Of a stretch of 21,670 nucleotides of DNA, positions 1 to 9,843 are shown in pieces. The notes beneath the pieces were generated by a model. It searched no databases, was not told where the DNA came from, and worked only from the letters and a program-made list of their open reading frames with translations. The stretch lies in NCBI GenBank assembly GCA_027596945.1, contig JADGJH010000262.1, positions 1-21,670 on the forward strand, read 5' to 3'. How positions within the stretch are numbered: position 1 is the first letter of the stretch; every line of letters starts with the position of its first letter. The translations under genes and the position numbers were made by a program. Source of the DNA: Physocladia obscura (taxonomy: Eukaryota > Chytridiomycota > Chytridiomycetes > Chytridiales > Chytriomycetaceae).

Positions 1-99
1 TAATAATAAAATAACTTTTATTTATTTATTACTTTTTATTTGCATTACTTGTTTTATTCCTTTAACTCTCACCATAGGAACTTCAAAAAATTCCACTAG

Positions 100-203
100 T
101 TCAAGTGAATCTGCCTTCACGGAATTCAACACAGGTTGCTTTTGAAACACCACCACAATTCCTGTATTGAGTAACCCATCTGTAGATGGTAGGCACAGAC
201 TTA
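100..203 (-). pseudogene. Possible helix-turn-helix fragment of a transposase
   Basis: One minus-strand frame reads a short stretch containing TIYRWVTQYRN, followed after about 16 residues by EGRF and then a stop. This pattern resembles the N-terminal helix-turn-helix of Tc1/pogo-like transposases, where an S/T-x-x-TIYRWV core is common. There is no start codon, no catalytic part next to it and no terminal repeats that I could see. It lies on the opposite strand to the DDE relict further right, so it would come from a different insertion. The call rests on one short motif and is weak. Confidence 0.2.
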
Positions 204-207
204 TCAT

Positions 208-997
208 AGATGGTTACTAACTTTGTCATGTTGTTGAAGATAGTATGAATTCAAGCTGTATGGAAGATGATCTTGATTCTTTATTACCAAAACCACTATC
301 AAACACAGTTAACTGAGAATCACCATTTCTGACATTAAGCAGAATTTATGAGTACATATACATTGTAGTACTTTGTGCAATAAGGAAAATGGTTGAAAAG
401 AGTGATTGGTTTTTTATTTTGTGTTTGTGAAAATTTTGGACAATGGAAAAAAAATAAAAAAAGAGAATCTGACCAGAAAAATTCTTATTACATATAATTG
501 TGACATAGATTGCAACACATGTTTATTATTTTGAACAAATATCTATATAAACATTGAATCCAGGTTCCTTCATAAGAAAACTGCCATGTTGAAATATTGA
601 AAATGTTTATATAGTCGTTATTTCTTTTTGTTTAATAAAAAGCTTTAAAGAATAAACTTAGAGGGATTTGTTATAAATTAGATTGCTAATCTAATTTCCT
701 CAAAGAATTTTCTAGAAATTTCTCAAGCCTTCTATTAATTTCAAGAACCTAAAAACAATTCAAGCAATTTCCAACTGCTCTCTAACCACTCTTTTTTTAA
801 GTATTTTTTATTCTTCTTTCTTTCTTTTTCATTCTACTTGAAAACAACTTAAACCCAACTCTTTTCTTTCTTTATTATGGGCCTTATCAAATAAAACAAA
901 CTGTATCTTAAGTATTAAAACTACAATCCCAACTACATCCCATATTTCCATCTCAAACTCTTGCCATTTAGTTCTGAGAGACAAAGTATTGAATTAG
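208..997. other. AT-rich region without a recognisable gene
   Basis: No open frame of useful length and no RNA gene was recognised. The sequence is dominated by A/T runs and is strongly depleted of CG dinucleotides. It is probably an older part of the same transposon-derived block that continues to about 2.7 kb. Confidence 0.5.
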
Positions 998-2750
998 TTG
1001 ACTCAAGCCACTACAGCTACTAGCAAAACCTTCTACTATTTTCTTCAACTTACCAGAAACTTATGCCTGTTCCTCAGCTACCATTCAGCAATTTACTTCA
1101 AAAAATTTCAACATAAACCAGGAAACTGCAATGTTGCAACTGATACAGAACTAGAGGCATATATTTCTGCAGTCATTGCCAAGAGTTGCAGGCTTTGCAT
1201 TGTTGATGAAGTTTACAATCTGTTTCAGAAAATCATGTAGGTTTGTGTTTATCAATTAATTTTTGCAGTCATCTAAGAATTTTCTGTGATTTTTTCTATT
1301 GATATTCCAGTAGGCTTATCAAAAGCTTGATAGTGAGTGAATCTTTAAAATGACCAACAACTAAGAAAAACCAACCAACAACAACAATCAGTTTTTTGAA
1401 TAAAAATCAAAAACCACTGTCCTGAAAATGCACAGATCTTGCAACAGCACAATAAAGTGATCAATCCCAAGAAACTGAAAACAGCAGATCTTCAGGGAAA
1501 TTACCAATCTGGTAGCAAACAACCAGTTTGTCTTGTAATCCCTCTGAATTGTTGCTACTGAGCATAGAATATCAGAAGAGTCAGCCAGAGGAATCTACTA
1601 TTGTATGGCAAAGGATCTAGACCAGTCACATATGAGCAATATATTCATTGACAAGGAACAAGTGTTTATTATTTTTTTACAGACAAGAGCCCTGTCTCAT
1701 CACCCAATAGCATGTCCATTTGATTACCAAATACCATACTAAGGTTCATGGTAACATGCTGAAGTGACAAGTTTCCTGATTCATCACAAAGAAGACATTA
1801 GCATACAACATCTGCAATTTACACACCAGTCCACTTACTCTGAACGAGATCAAATCATGGGTTGTTGAGTTTGAACAATGAATTATTCCATATGGGTACA
1901 GCCTCAAAAACATAATCAATGTTGATGAAATGCACATTAAATTACGAAATGACAGCTCACAGTTGAAAGCAATTGTGATTCCATCCATGATGCATTCAAA
2001 CAATCTTCACAGTGAACGGGATCTGTTTGCAAGCCTCATTTTATTCATGATGACCAATGATGAGCAACTAATAGATGTTTTTGTGATACCACTGAAAAAT
2101 TGTAACATGCTCTTGACCCAGAAAGAAATGAAATTACATCAAGACAACATCATACCAGCCTTTTTTGTATATAGCAAAACTGGTTACTTGACTGAGCCAC
2201 AATGGAAACATGTTGTTACAATGAAGTTTATAATTTACTTCTGTGAAGAAGGTTTGTTAGGACTACAAGAAGAGATCCAATAAACTTTTAAGCACAGGCT
2301 TTGTGGAAGGTAATTTAAAATCTGATTAATGAGATCATTTCAAAATCAATAATGCATACAAAACTCAGAATTAACTCATGCGGTTGTATATGTAACACTA
2401 ATCAAATTTTCCCTCTAGTTTGACCCCAATTTCTTCAGCAGAAGCAAACCAATCCTCATTAGTAGTGAATACATGGATAACAACATCACTCCATCCAAAT
2501 ACAATATCTCAATTGCGAAGAGTGACAACAGACCAAGGCATATGTATGCTGGGATACAAAATGCGAATTGCAAAGCCAAATAGAATGTGGCAGAAACTGT
2601 GAGCCTTCATTCATCGAAACATTGCACAGTGATTGCAATTGTAAAATAGAAATTTGTTGGGACAAATGGGCAGGAAGACTTTCATGTCGCGTGAAATGGA
2701 CGCAATAGCACCAGAATCACCAAGTGCTACCATACTGCGTACGTCTTGGG
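998..2750 (+). pseudogene. Decayed DDE-type DNA transposon (transposase relict)
   Basis: Several plus-strand frames separated by stops and frame changes together resemble a DDE-superfamily endonuclease. The clearest part is at about 1840-2283. A segment reading NIINVDEM would supply the first catalytic Asp (codon 1924-1926). It is followed by a hydrophobic strand and then SKTGYLTEPQWKHV, a typical mid-domain motif of such transposases. A TGA at about 1880 sits where a Trp is expected in EFEQ-W-IIPYG, consistent with a G-to-A change. Frames at 998-1240 and 2420-2602 may be the N- and C-terminal parts. The second Asp motif and terminal inverted repeats were not found. CG dinucleotides are very scarce, as expected for a methylated and deaminated repeat. 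It is non-functional. Confidence 0.5.
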
Positions 2751-2883
2751 AGTGTCCACTAATTTACTAAACTGCATACACAATTGGTATTGCTTTTGCA
2801 TCACAGTGAATATTTGATATTTTCAAACTTTCACATCAAACTTTTCTCAAAGTTACCACTACACCCATTTGCAAAATAAAAAA

Positions 2884-3910
2884 TCACAAATTTTTCGGCG
2901 TCTGCTGCTTCTTGTCCACAAACACACAGATCTCCAAAAAATAATCAATCATCTGGGTTTAAAAAGGTTATAATATATATAAAAACCAGTGCAAAACATT
3001 TATCTTACCGATTGAGGAATCTTTGATCGTGCTAATCCGAGCGGCATGATACAATCAGTTTTTCCATCAAGCATCGCGCCAAGCTTAAACTCCACAATTA
3101 CACGATACAACAGTTTGTCTTTGTTTCCTGGTGATCCTTTATTATCCATTCTCTTAACTCGATTCACGTAAATATCCCAATTCGAAAGAACGTGGATCGC
3201 CGGCTTAATATTTTTGTCTGTCGACCAATCTACAACTAGTTTTGCCAAAAAACATATATATAAATTACTGGCAGCCACCAAATAACCAAAAATAAAACAA
3301 AACTGAAATTCATCGTATCGTGTTCATTCTGAAGCGCAATAGCGGCTGATGGGGCTAATGGAAGCGATGGATATGCGGCATTTATATTGGGTTTTGGTCT
3401 CTTGACTTTGGGTTCAACTGAACTGGCAGCAGTCGTTGTGTGTTTCTTTGATACAGACCGAGGCGTTGCAGTTGCAGAAGTTGACGCCAACGAGCCGCCA
3501 TCGATTTTGAGAGACTCTTTGTAGTTCGCAAGAAGTTCTCCTTGCTGTTGGTTTTTCGTTTATGCAAGTTTTTGTCCGTGATTAACTTGTCCGTAAACAA
3601 AGGAGAAACCCTCACAACCAGCTCACATCAAAGTTGCTTTCAGGTATCCATGAATTGAGGCTGTGTGAAAAGCCTTCCCATTTGACGTGATATTCAACTG
3701 TCTGTTTCTTCTGCAATAGAATGGGAATGGCAATGTCAGCAACCAATTCAGGATACAGAACACTGAATACGAAACTGCGTCGGTGGCATGCCCCAGAATA
3801 CGCTCAATCGAATAGACCTTATCCGGATCGTCTTCGTCAATAACACTATCGCCCGGATTGTCTTTCCAGTCCTTCGGATCCACTGCCCAAACAATCGAAC
3901 GTCGTGACAT
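2884..3910 (-). CDS. HP1-like chromodomain/chromoshadow protein (copy A)
   Basis: Heterochromatin protein 1 family (Swi6/HP1): it would bind methylated histone H3 Lys9 through the chromodomain and dimerise through the chromoshadow domain in nuclear heterochromatin. Spliced model on the minus strand: 3910-3776, 3710-3627, 3544-3304, 3235-3009, 2952-2884, all GT..AG and in frame, 251 residues. The chromodomain is at about residues 30-75, with VYSIERIL, EYHVKWEGF and a conserved WIPES. Cage residues by alignment are Y33, W56 and F59, with Phe replacing the usual Tyr at the last position. The hinge is basic and Ser/Thr-rich (about 85-125). The chromoshadow domain (about 172-245) has LARSKIPQS followed, after an intron, by MIDYFLEICVF, the usual PQ-x-(I/V)-x-(F/Y) ending. 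The start is the first ATG, with an AT-rich leader. The gene lies 86 bp downstream of copy B on the same strand. A general chromobox protein other than true HP1 is possible, but both domains are present in the right order. Confidence 0.85.
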
Positions 3911-3996
3911 TCAATCTGTTTTTTTATTATTCTTTTTTATTTTCTCTCTTTCAAATAACTCATTTCCCTCTTTCTAATTCAACGCCCAGATTTAAA
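3911..3996. promoter_or_regulatory. 86-bp spacer between the tandem HP1-like genes
   Basis: This AT-rich, T-tract-containing spacer lies between the stop of copy B (3997) and the start codon of copy A (3910). It must hold the 3' end signals of copy B and the promoter and leader of copy A, unless the two are co-transcribed. No specific element was recognised. Confidence 0.4.
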
Positions 3997-5494
3997 TCAA
4001 AGCTCTGGAATATGGTCAATGAAATAATCCAACAGCTGTGTTTTAGTTTTGTTTTTAATTTTTTTTCCTTTTTTCCTTAAGAAATAAAAAATACCTTTGT
4101 TTCGAGTTTCTGCCGTGCCCGAACCACAGGTACATTTAAATCTCTCATTCCTTCGTTTAGAATGCCTTTATTCCATCGGATTTTCACCCTCAACCGACTC
4201 TTATCATTTCCAACTTCACCAAATCCCTGATCAATTGCCCGAATGCGTAATACGTATCTTTCCCAATCTATTTGCTCTTGTATCTGCTTTGGAATGTAAC
4301 TGTCTACGCACAGACAAAAAGTTTTAAAAAAAAAAAACAAACAGTACAAGAAAACGCAACCTTCATCTGCACAAACGCCATCAATTTTATATTCTTCCTT
4401 TAATGTAACGGGTGCTTGTGTATTTTCAGAACCAATTTTGGCGTCAGCACTGCTTACTGATACACGTTTCGCGTTTTCGGTCTTTTCAGCATGTTGTTGC
4501 TGTTCACCGTCGGACAGGAAAATTACATCGCTCTCGCTAACTGGTGAATGCTTCGCATTTTTTATTTTTTTCAGACATGATGCGCGTTTCGCATTTGTAG
4601 CTTTTTCAGCTTTACGGTCACCTTCGAACAAGATGCTCAAATCACTCTCGTTAGCTGAGGCACGTTTCGTATTTCTGGTTTGTTCAGGCGTCTGTATCAC
4701 ACTATTTTTACAACTTGGAAGCCGACCACGCGGTTTCGAAGGGGATTTAGCAGTAATTTTCGGTTTCAAGGGGGGTATTTCAGGAGACGGAGCCATCGAT
4801 TTTCTCTTCAGTCTTGATGTGCTTGTGTATTTTGGCCTCAAGTGTGAGGCAATAGTTCCGGCTGATGAAGTATTGAGATGAACTGTCGGAATTGCAAGAA
4901 CGGCTGGCGGGACAGTCAGTTTCATCTTTTTAGGCATATGACCAAAGTCTTCAAAAGGTATTTCCCGTTCTGTGCAATATTCTTGCAAGTAGCTTGGCTA
5001 TTCAACTGGTAAATACGAAAAATAAAATAATAAAACAAATAGATAAAATAAAAATGGTATATTCACATGAAAAGACGACGGAGGCTCCCAGGTATTTTCT
5101 TCTTCAGAATACCCGCGCCATTTGACCAGAAATTCTGGCCAGCCTTGCTGTTGACGGTTAACGAGGATATCGAAATTTTCTGCAGCCTTGTTTCGAAACT
5201 CACATTGAGACGATGTTCCCGAATTGCTTCAACGAGGTAAACGCCAGAAGTTAAATTATGCTCATCGACTTCCTCATATCCTGTTAAATAATCAATATCC
5301 GCCAGAGCATCGTTGCGCGGTTTTGCTGTATAGGTTTTGTTTTGCTTTGGTTTATACAATTTTGCTGAAGTAGGATTTGGCGAATTGTTGAATTGTGAGC
5401 CGGCGATTGGAGTAATTCTGGCCGAAAGTATCTTTTTGGGGCCTGTCTTACAGCTGCCTCGACCAGATGGAGTATTGTGTGCTTTTGATTTCAT
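3997..5494 (-). CDS. HP1-like chromodomain/chromoshadow protein (copy B, long linker)
   Basis: Second HP1 homologue. Minus-strand model: 5494-5204, 5147-5067, 4997-4361, 4303-4095, 4035-3997, in frame, 418 residues. An ATG at 5545 would add 17 residues. I chose 5494 because the extra residues read like a T-rich leader. The chromodomain is at about 83-131 with VYLVEAIREH, then FLVKWRGYSEEENTWEPP. Its cage Y86, W107 and Y110 is the canonical set. The chromoshadow domain is at about 345-418 with IDWERYVLRI, LRVKIRWNKG and the terminal LLDYFIDHIPEL. The roughly 210-residue linker is Lys/Ser-rich, has an AT-hook-like KPRGRLP and a basic KRK, and contains a repeated block with two SUMO-interaction-like motifs. 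Introns match copy A in position and phase (0,0,1,0). It probably acts in heterochromatin with distinct partner specificity. Confidence 0.85.
4461..4676 (-). repeat. Two-copy internal repeat with SUMO-interaction-like motifs in HP1-like copy B
   Basis: Residues about 232-262 and 270-303 of copy B share the plan N-x-K-(R/H)-x-S/P-x-x-S/ESD-hydrophobic-G-(D/E)-x-x-AEK-x-x-NAKR. Each copy has a hydrophobic core next to acidic residues (DLSILFEGD and DVIFLSDGE). The second closely fits the SUMO-interaction motif pattern (V/I)-x-(V/I/F)-L-S-D. The repeat itself is visible; the SUMO role is inferred. Confidence 0.5.
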
Positions 5495-5692
5495 TTGAAT
5501 TGCACAAAACAAAACAAACAAAAAACGCGACTTTCCATTCTTCATTCAGGAGCATTTTTCCCCAAATAATCCACATATTAGTCGTTCAAATTAAATTTTG
5601 CCTTTAGTGGGAACTTTTGGAATTCATTTTACTTTACTTTTCTATTCATTTTTACAAATGAACCTTAAGATAATTAAATTTAGTTGAATTTA

Positions 5693-5915
5693 ATGTTCGT
5701 TTTTGTGTGGCAGTCAGAGGTTTTTGAAGATTTTGGCTGTGGAGCATTGTGAGTCAGATATATTTGCGATTTTGGTATTCGTATTCAGGTTGACTTACTA
5801 TGACTACGACACGAAGGACTTTTCCTTTGCCGCTTCCAATCCGGCAGTAAGAACGTTATCTTCCCACAAAATTTTGACTCCAAGGCATTTCGTGCCTTTG
5901 ACACAGCACTTTTAA
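5693..5915 (+). CDS. Possible very small spliced gene, unknown product
   Basis: An ATG at 5693 opens a short frame that can be spliced as 5693-5748, 5789-5846, 5907-5915. Donors are gtgagt and gtaaga and both acceptors end in cag, giving about 40 residues (starting MFVFVWQ, with a YYDYDTKDF segment). Good donor consensus and frame maintenance are the only support. The first intron would be only 40 nt, shorter than the others here. It sits between the 3' end of the Ser-Pro-rich gene and the 5' end of HP1-like copy B, both on the other strand. It could equally be untranslated or antisense transcript. Confidence 0.2.
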
Positions 5916-6092
5916 TAAAATATTTTATCAAAACCTTAACCACTCTAGTTTCAATACAAATGTTAATTCATCAATATGTTACGCCGTTAATCTGCAAAAA
6001 CTCCTACTTCAACTGGGTTTTCAAATTTTTTCTTTTGCATCACTCCAAAACTCAGTGTATATTTCTTCCACAAAAAAATTGCATTTACACTG
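5916..6092. other. Intergenic, AT-rich
   Basis: This stretch includes the 3' flank of the minus-strand Ser-Pro-rich gene. Nothing recognisable as a gene was seen. Confidence 0.4.
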
Positions 6093-7863
6093 CTATTGCT
6101 TTTCATGCTGTCCATTATTTTTTGCATACATATCTTGTCCTGGCAATTGTTGCTGCTGGGAGTACAAATGCGGCAGGGGAATTTGATTCCCCGAAACTTT
6201 TCCATTTACTTGATATCCGGTAGGCCGTGATAATTGGTGGGGATATTCAGCTGAATAAGGGGCGTGATAGTTGTGTTCCAACGGCTGATACTGCGGCCGA
6301 TATTGTAGATATTGCGAATTCGGCGGCTGCTCCGTTAAATTCAATGGTACATAAGTGGCATGTTGTGGTTGTTGCAGTGGATAAGAATAATTAGAAGGTG
6401 GATAATTTTGCATTGGACTTGGAGCTGAGAGCGGTCTGTATGCAGATGCCGTCGGTGGGTAGGCGTAAGTCAAGTATGACTGCGGGTAAGATGGATAATA
6501 TGGTCGAAAATTGTCAGACGGATAAGATGAATACGCTGGGCGAGAAACTTGTTGAGAATATTGTTCGCGTAATGGTAAACTTGGCATTGTCCTTAGAGGC
6601 GGCGATGAAATTGGGATGTGGCTTGGAACAATATTTGTCTGGACGAAATCAAATTTCGGCTTGAGTACTGATGGTTTTGCCATTGGGGCCGTTGCGGCTG
6701 ACTTTGGTTCAAACGAATTGGCAGTAGTTAAAGCTGGGTTGATAAAAGTAGCGGAGACTCCCGAAGAAGGAACGGTAGCAATTCCAGTTAAATTATCAGA
6801 GGAAATTTGTGGCGAAACACTCTGCTTGACCTTGGTATGTCCGATTCTGGCTTTCAAACCAACCTTTCCTTGAAGCACATCCTCATTCAACGTCAAGGAT
6901 TTCGATTTTCCACGCGTTCCAATAACACGAGCTGATTCATCGATATTCTCAAAAGATGTGTTACGAGCCTTCTTTGCTGCATGTAAAGCAGACTCCCCCT
7001 CTTTTGGGACGACACTGGCATTAATTCCTTCTTTGCCATTAGACACCCCCGAAAGCTTTCTTTTCACAGCAACCCCAAGAACATGACCGCTCGAGCCATT
7101 CACATTCTTTTTCGCAGTTGTAGTCTCCATTAAAACAGTTTTCTGCTTCGTGGCCGGAGAAATCTTTTCGAACTTTTCGTTTGTGAGCTCCACGACGCGA
7201 TCAATTGATTCATTTTCCCAGCCTTGCTTGACCTTGAATGCTGCATAAAGCAGTCGTTTTTTGAGGACATTTGCAATCTGTATTTTAAAATTAGAGGAAT
7301 GGAAACATAGATATAAAATTTGTTGTAGTTAAGCCGTGAAAAAAAAAGAATTTGAGTATGGGAATGGGGAAATTAAAAATGATTTGAGGAGAGTTGTATG
7401 GCTTGATTTGAAGGACAAACATTCTGTAAAGTAAAATTTTCCCAAAAAAAATTTTGGTCTCAGACTGAAACACCAAAACTGTTTTTTTTTTTTTTTGCGC
7501 TCGAAACAAACAACAGAATAAATAGAAACGAAGGAAAAAAAATTTAAAAAGATAATAAAAAATAAAACAAACCTCTAAGGCCAGTTTTTGTTTTGGTGTC
7601 TGTTGGTTGGCGGCGATATTGTTTGATTCTGTGGTGGCCGGCGAAGAAGACACAAACACCGGGGAACAAGAAGTCGTGTGGGGTGGAGAAATACCATGTT
7701 GTGACGGTACGGGAGATGAAGGATGTGCAGCTGGCGAAGAAGATACTGAGATAATATCGTTTGCAAGTTTGGCGCTCATTGTTGATGTTGCCACTGACAA
7801 AAACGGACTTTTTTGCTGCTGCTCCAGCTTTGGTGATGCATTTGCGGAATACAGAAAAGCCAT
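6093..7863 (-). CDS. Ser-Pro-rich low-complexity protein with a possible Whi5/Nrm1-type GTB motif
   Basis: Two-exon minus-strand model: 7863-7573 and 7277-6093, in frame, 491 residues. The 295-nt intron (7278-7572) is much longer than others in the window and contains a run of about 15 identical bases. The only ordered-looking segment spans the junction, residues about 97-127: LKKRLLYAAFKVKQGWENES. Its R-L-x-x-A-x-x-K-V core resembles the GTB motif of Whi5/Nrm1-type repressors of G1/S transcription; this is a resemblance from memory and not a confirmed match. The N-terminal 95 residues hold at least seven Ser-Pro or Thr-Pro pairs, as expected for a cyclin-dependent-kinase target. The C-terminal half (about 300-480) is rich in Tyr, Pro, Gln and Ser and looks disordered or prion-like. 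The start is the first in-frame ATG after an upstream stop. If the GTB reading is wrong, it is simply an unknown disordered nuclear-type protein. Confidence 0.5.
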
Positions 7864-8510
7864 TGATGGTGTTTGCTGTTCTGATGTTGGTGATAATGTT
7901 CCCGAAATCGTGCTATATTTTTTTTTCCGTGTAGGGTTTGATTTTATTGATCGCTTCTGTGATTCCCAAAAAATTTGAATAATCCATAAATCCGTTACTC
8001 AACGAAACCATAAGTTTAATGGAGGTTCTCCCGCTGCGAAAATAATTATTTCAAGTCACGTAATTTGTAATGTTTAGGAGTCATTTGCAGAGTGACGAGA
8101 TAGTAAATAAATTTTCTTAAAAGAAAATATAATATTTCTGTCCACTTTTTCATTTATTATTTTGTTTTTATTTTATTTAATTATTTTACTTTGTCAATCG
8201 AAAGTTTTCGCAGTTGCCCACATGGTGTCCAAATTCGTTTGCCTGAGTCATATTGGTTATACTGTCTTTCTTCAGGAAAAAAAATAATTCATGTATAGAT
8301 ATTCAAGTCTGAAGAGAGGATCCAGAATAATTAATTTCATTCGGTTATTTTTTCTTTTACAACTTTCATTAAAGGGTGAAAAATTTTAATTTCTCAATCC
8401 GTTATATAATATTTGTGCTTAAAAAGTAAAAACACTGGCAGCATTACACCAAATTTGTGCATTTATTTATTGAATCACTGACTTCCTAATACTGCAGCCG
8501 GTTCCCGGAA
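7864..8510. other. Intergenic region upstream of the Ser-Pro-rich gene
   Basis: This contains the presumed promoter and leader of the minus-strand gene, with a 9-T run near 7918-7926. The rest is AT-rich without open frames of note. Short coding-like scraps (for example around 8200-8290 on the minus strand) have no start or splice context. Confidence 0.4.
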
Positions 8511-8678
8511 TCAAAAAAATCGGGCCTTCGATGGAGTAGGCTGTTTAAAAAAAACATTTCTTGGATTTGCGAAAAGAAATTGTTCTAAATCGTAGCCTCG
8601 TTTGCCAGAAATTAAATTCGTCTGAAAGCTTCCTCTAAATGCTACATATGGAAGCCGTTTTTTGAGGGTTACTGAAAT
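8511..8678 (-). pseudogene. Decayed paralogue fragment of the GTB-like motif exon
   Basis: After a tctcag acceptor-like sequence, a minus-strand frame of 55 codons begins ISVTLKKRLPYVAF, closely matching the start of exon 2 of the neighbouring Ser-Pro-rich gene (IANVLKKRLLYAAF, also directly after an acceptor). At the DNA level a 12-base block (cctcaaaaaacg) and flanking bases are shared. After about 15 residues similarity disappears and the frame ends in TGA. No matching first exon was found upstream. It is either a truncated duplicate or a second, poorly conserved gene with missing exons. Confidence 0.45.
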
Positions 8679-9843
8679 CTGAGATTGAAAAATTGTTTGT
8701 TAGTTTTTTGTTCTTAATCAAAAAGAAAAAATTTAAAATCATTTTTTCGCAACAGTGCAAAAGATGAAAAATATATGAAAATGCACAAGAATGGAGTCAA
8801 AATTTTTCTAGAATAAAAATTTTTTTGAAAATTTTTTCATATTGGATGAGAGAAATAAACAACTTCTTTTTTCTGCTGCATTCAGATAAAGGAACAAAGT
8901 ATGAGAAAGAAAATGGATCTTCTTAAGAAAATAATCGCTAAAAATAAATCTTCGAAGTCAACTTTTGTTTTGCCATTTTCACGATTTTCTGGACAAAGAA
9001 AAGGTAGAGGAGTAGTATCTGGCTGAAATAATACAAGGGGATAAAAGATATGAAACTGGTGAAGAAGATATTAAAATAATGTTGTCTTCTGGCTAAAATT
9101 GATTACACTAAAAAAAGCAGGTTATATAACTGCCATTCCTGTTTTGGCAATACGTGTTGAAGATACAATAAAATTATAGCAGTTATATGCTATTTTTACC
9201 CAGACAACGTCATTAATTTTGCGCTGTGAAGTGCTGTTTCAAAATAAATTGTGGGGTTGTTACTAAAAAGGTTTTTCTAATTCTGATTTCTTCAATGAAA
9301 GCAAAAATAATGTAATTAGAACTTTCCATGCTGGAACGAATCTGACTGATTTTATTTTTCAGTGAGAATATCAAAAGTTATTGAAATTAATCTTCCTGTT
9401 CTTCTTATCAATTGTTTGATAGATCACAAATTGAATAAAAACTAACTAAGTAACTCGCTAAAATATTTCATTTCCACAACAAATGCGTTCTTTGGAAATG
9501 TTGTTATTGCAAAACCTACCAATTAAGGTGGCAAACTAAGAAATTTCTTCATAATTATGTAGGGCGCAAGAGGTTGTAAGAAGATTTTTTGGAAGCTGAT
9601 AATAAGCTTTATTTTCTTGCAGAAAGCTTGAAGCAAAGATAGTTGTACAATTGCGATTAGACGAATGCCTTGTCAACCTTGAGTTCATATTGGTATTAGC
9701 AGCGCGTGAAAAATACTCTCAGCACTTGTAGTAAATAGAAACTCGAGCTTGGAAGGGCCAGAAGAGCTTTATTAGCTTCCAATACTTGAATTTTACCAAA
9801 TCAAATAAAAATTGTTTGTATTTCCAATCACACGAAAAATCAA
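8679..9843. other. Gene-poor AT-rich stretch
   Basis: No complete gene was recognised. Around 8940-9080 and 9120-9180 the plus strand has short coding-like runs (one reads DFLDKEKVEE then a stop, then YLAEIIQGDKRYETGEED) that suggest an eroded gene, but no family could be named. Confidence 0.4.

Noticed and set aside
4438..4881. 147-codon plus-strand frame
   Set aside because: It lies wholly opposite the linker exon of HP1-like copy B, whose domains and splice sites are convincing.
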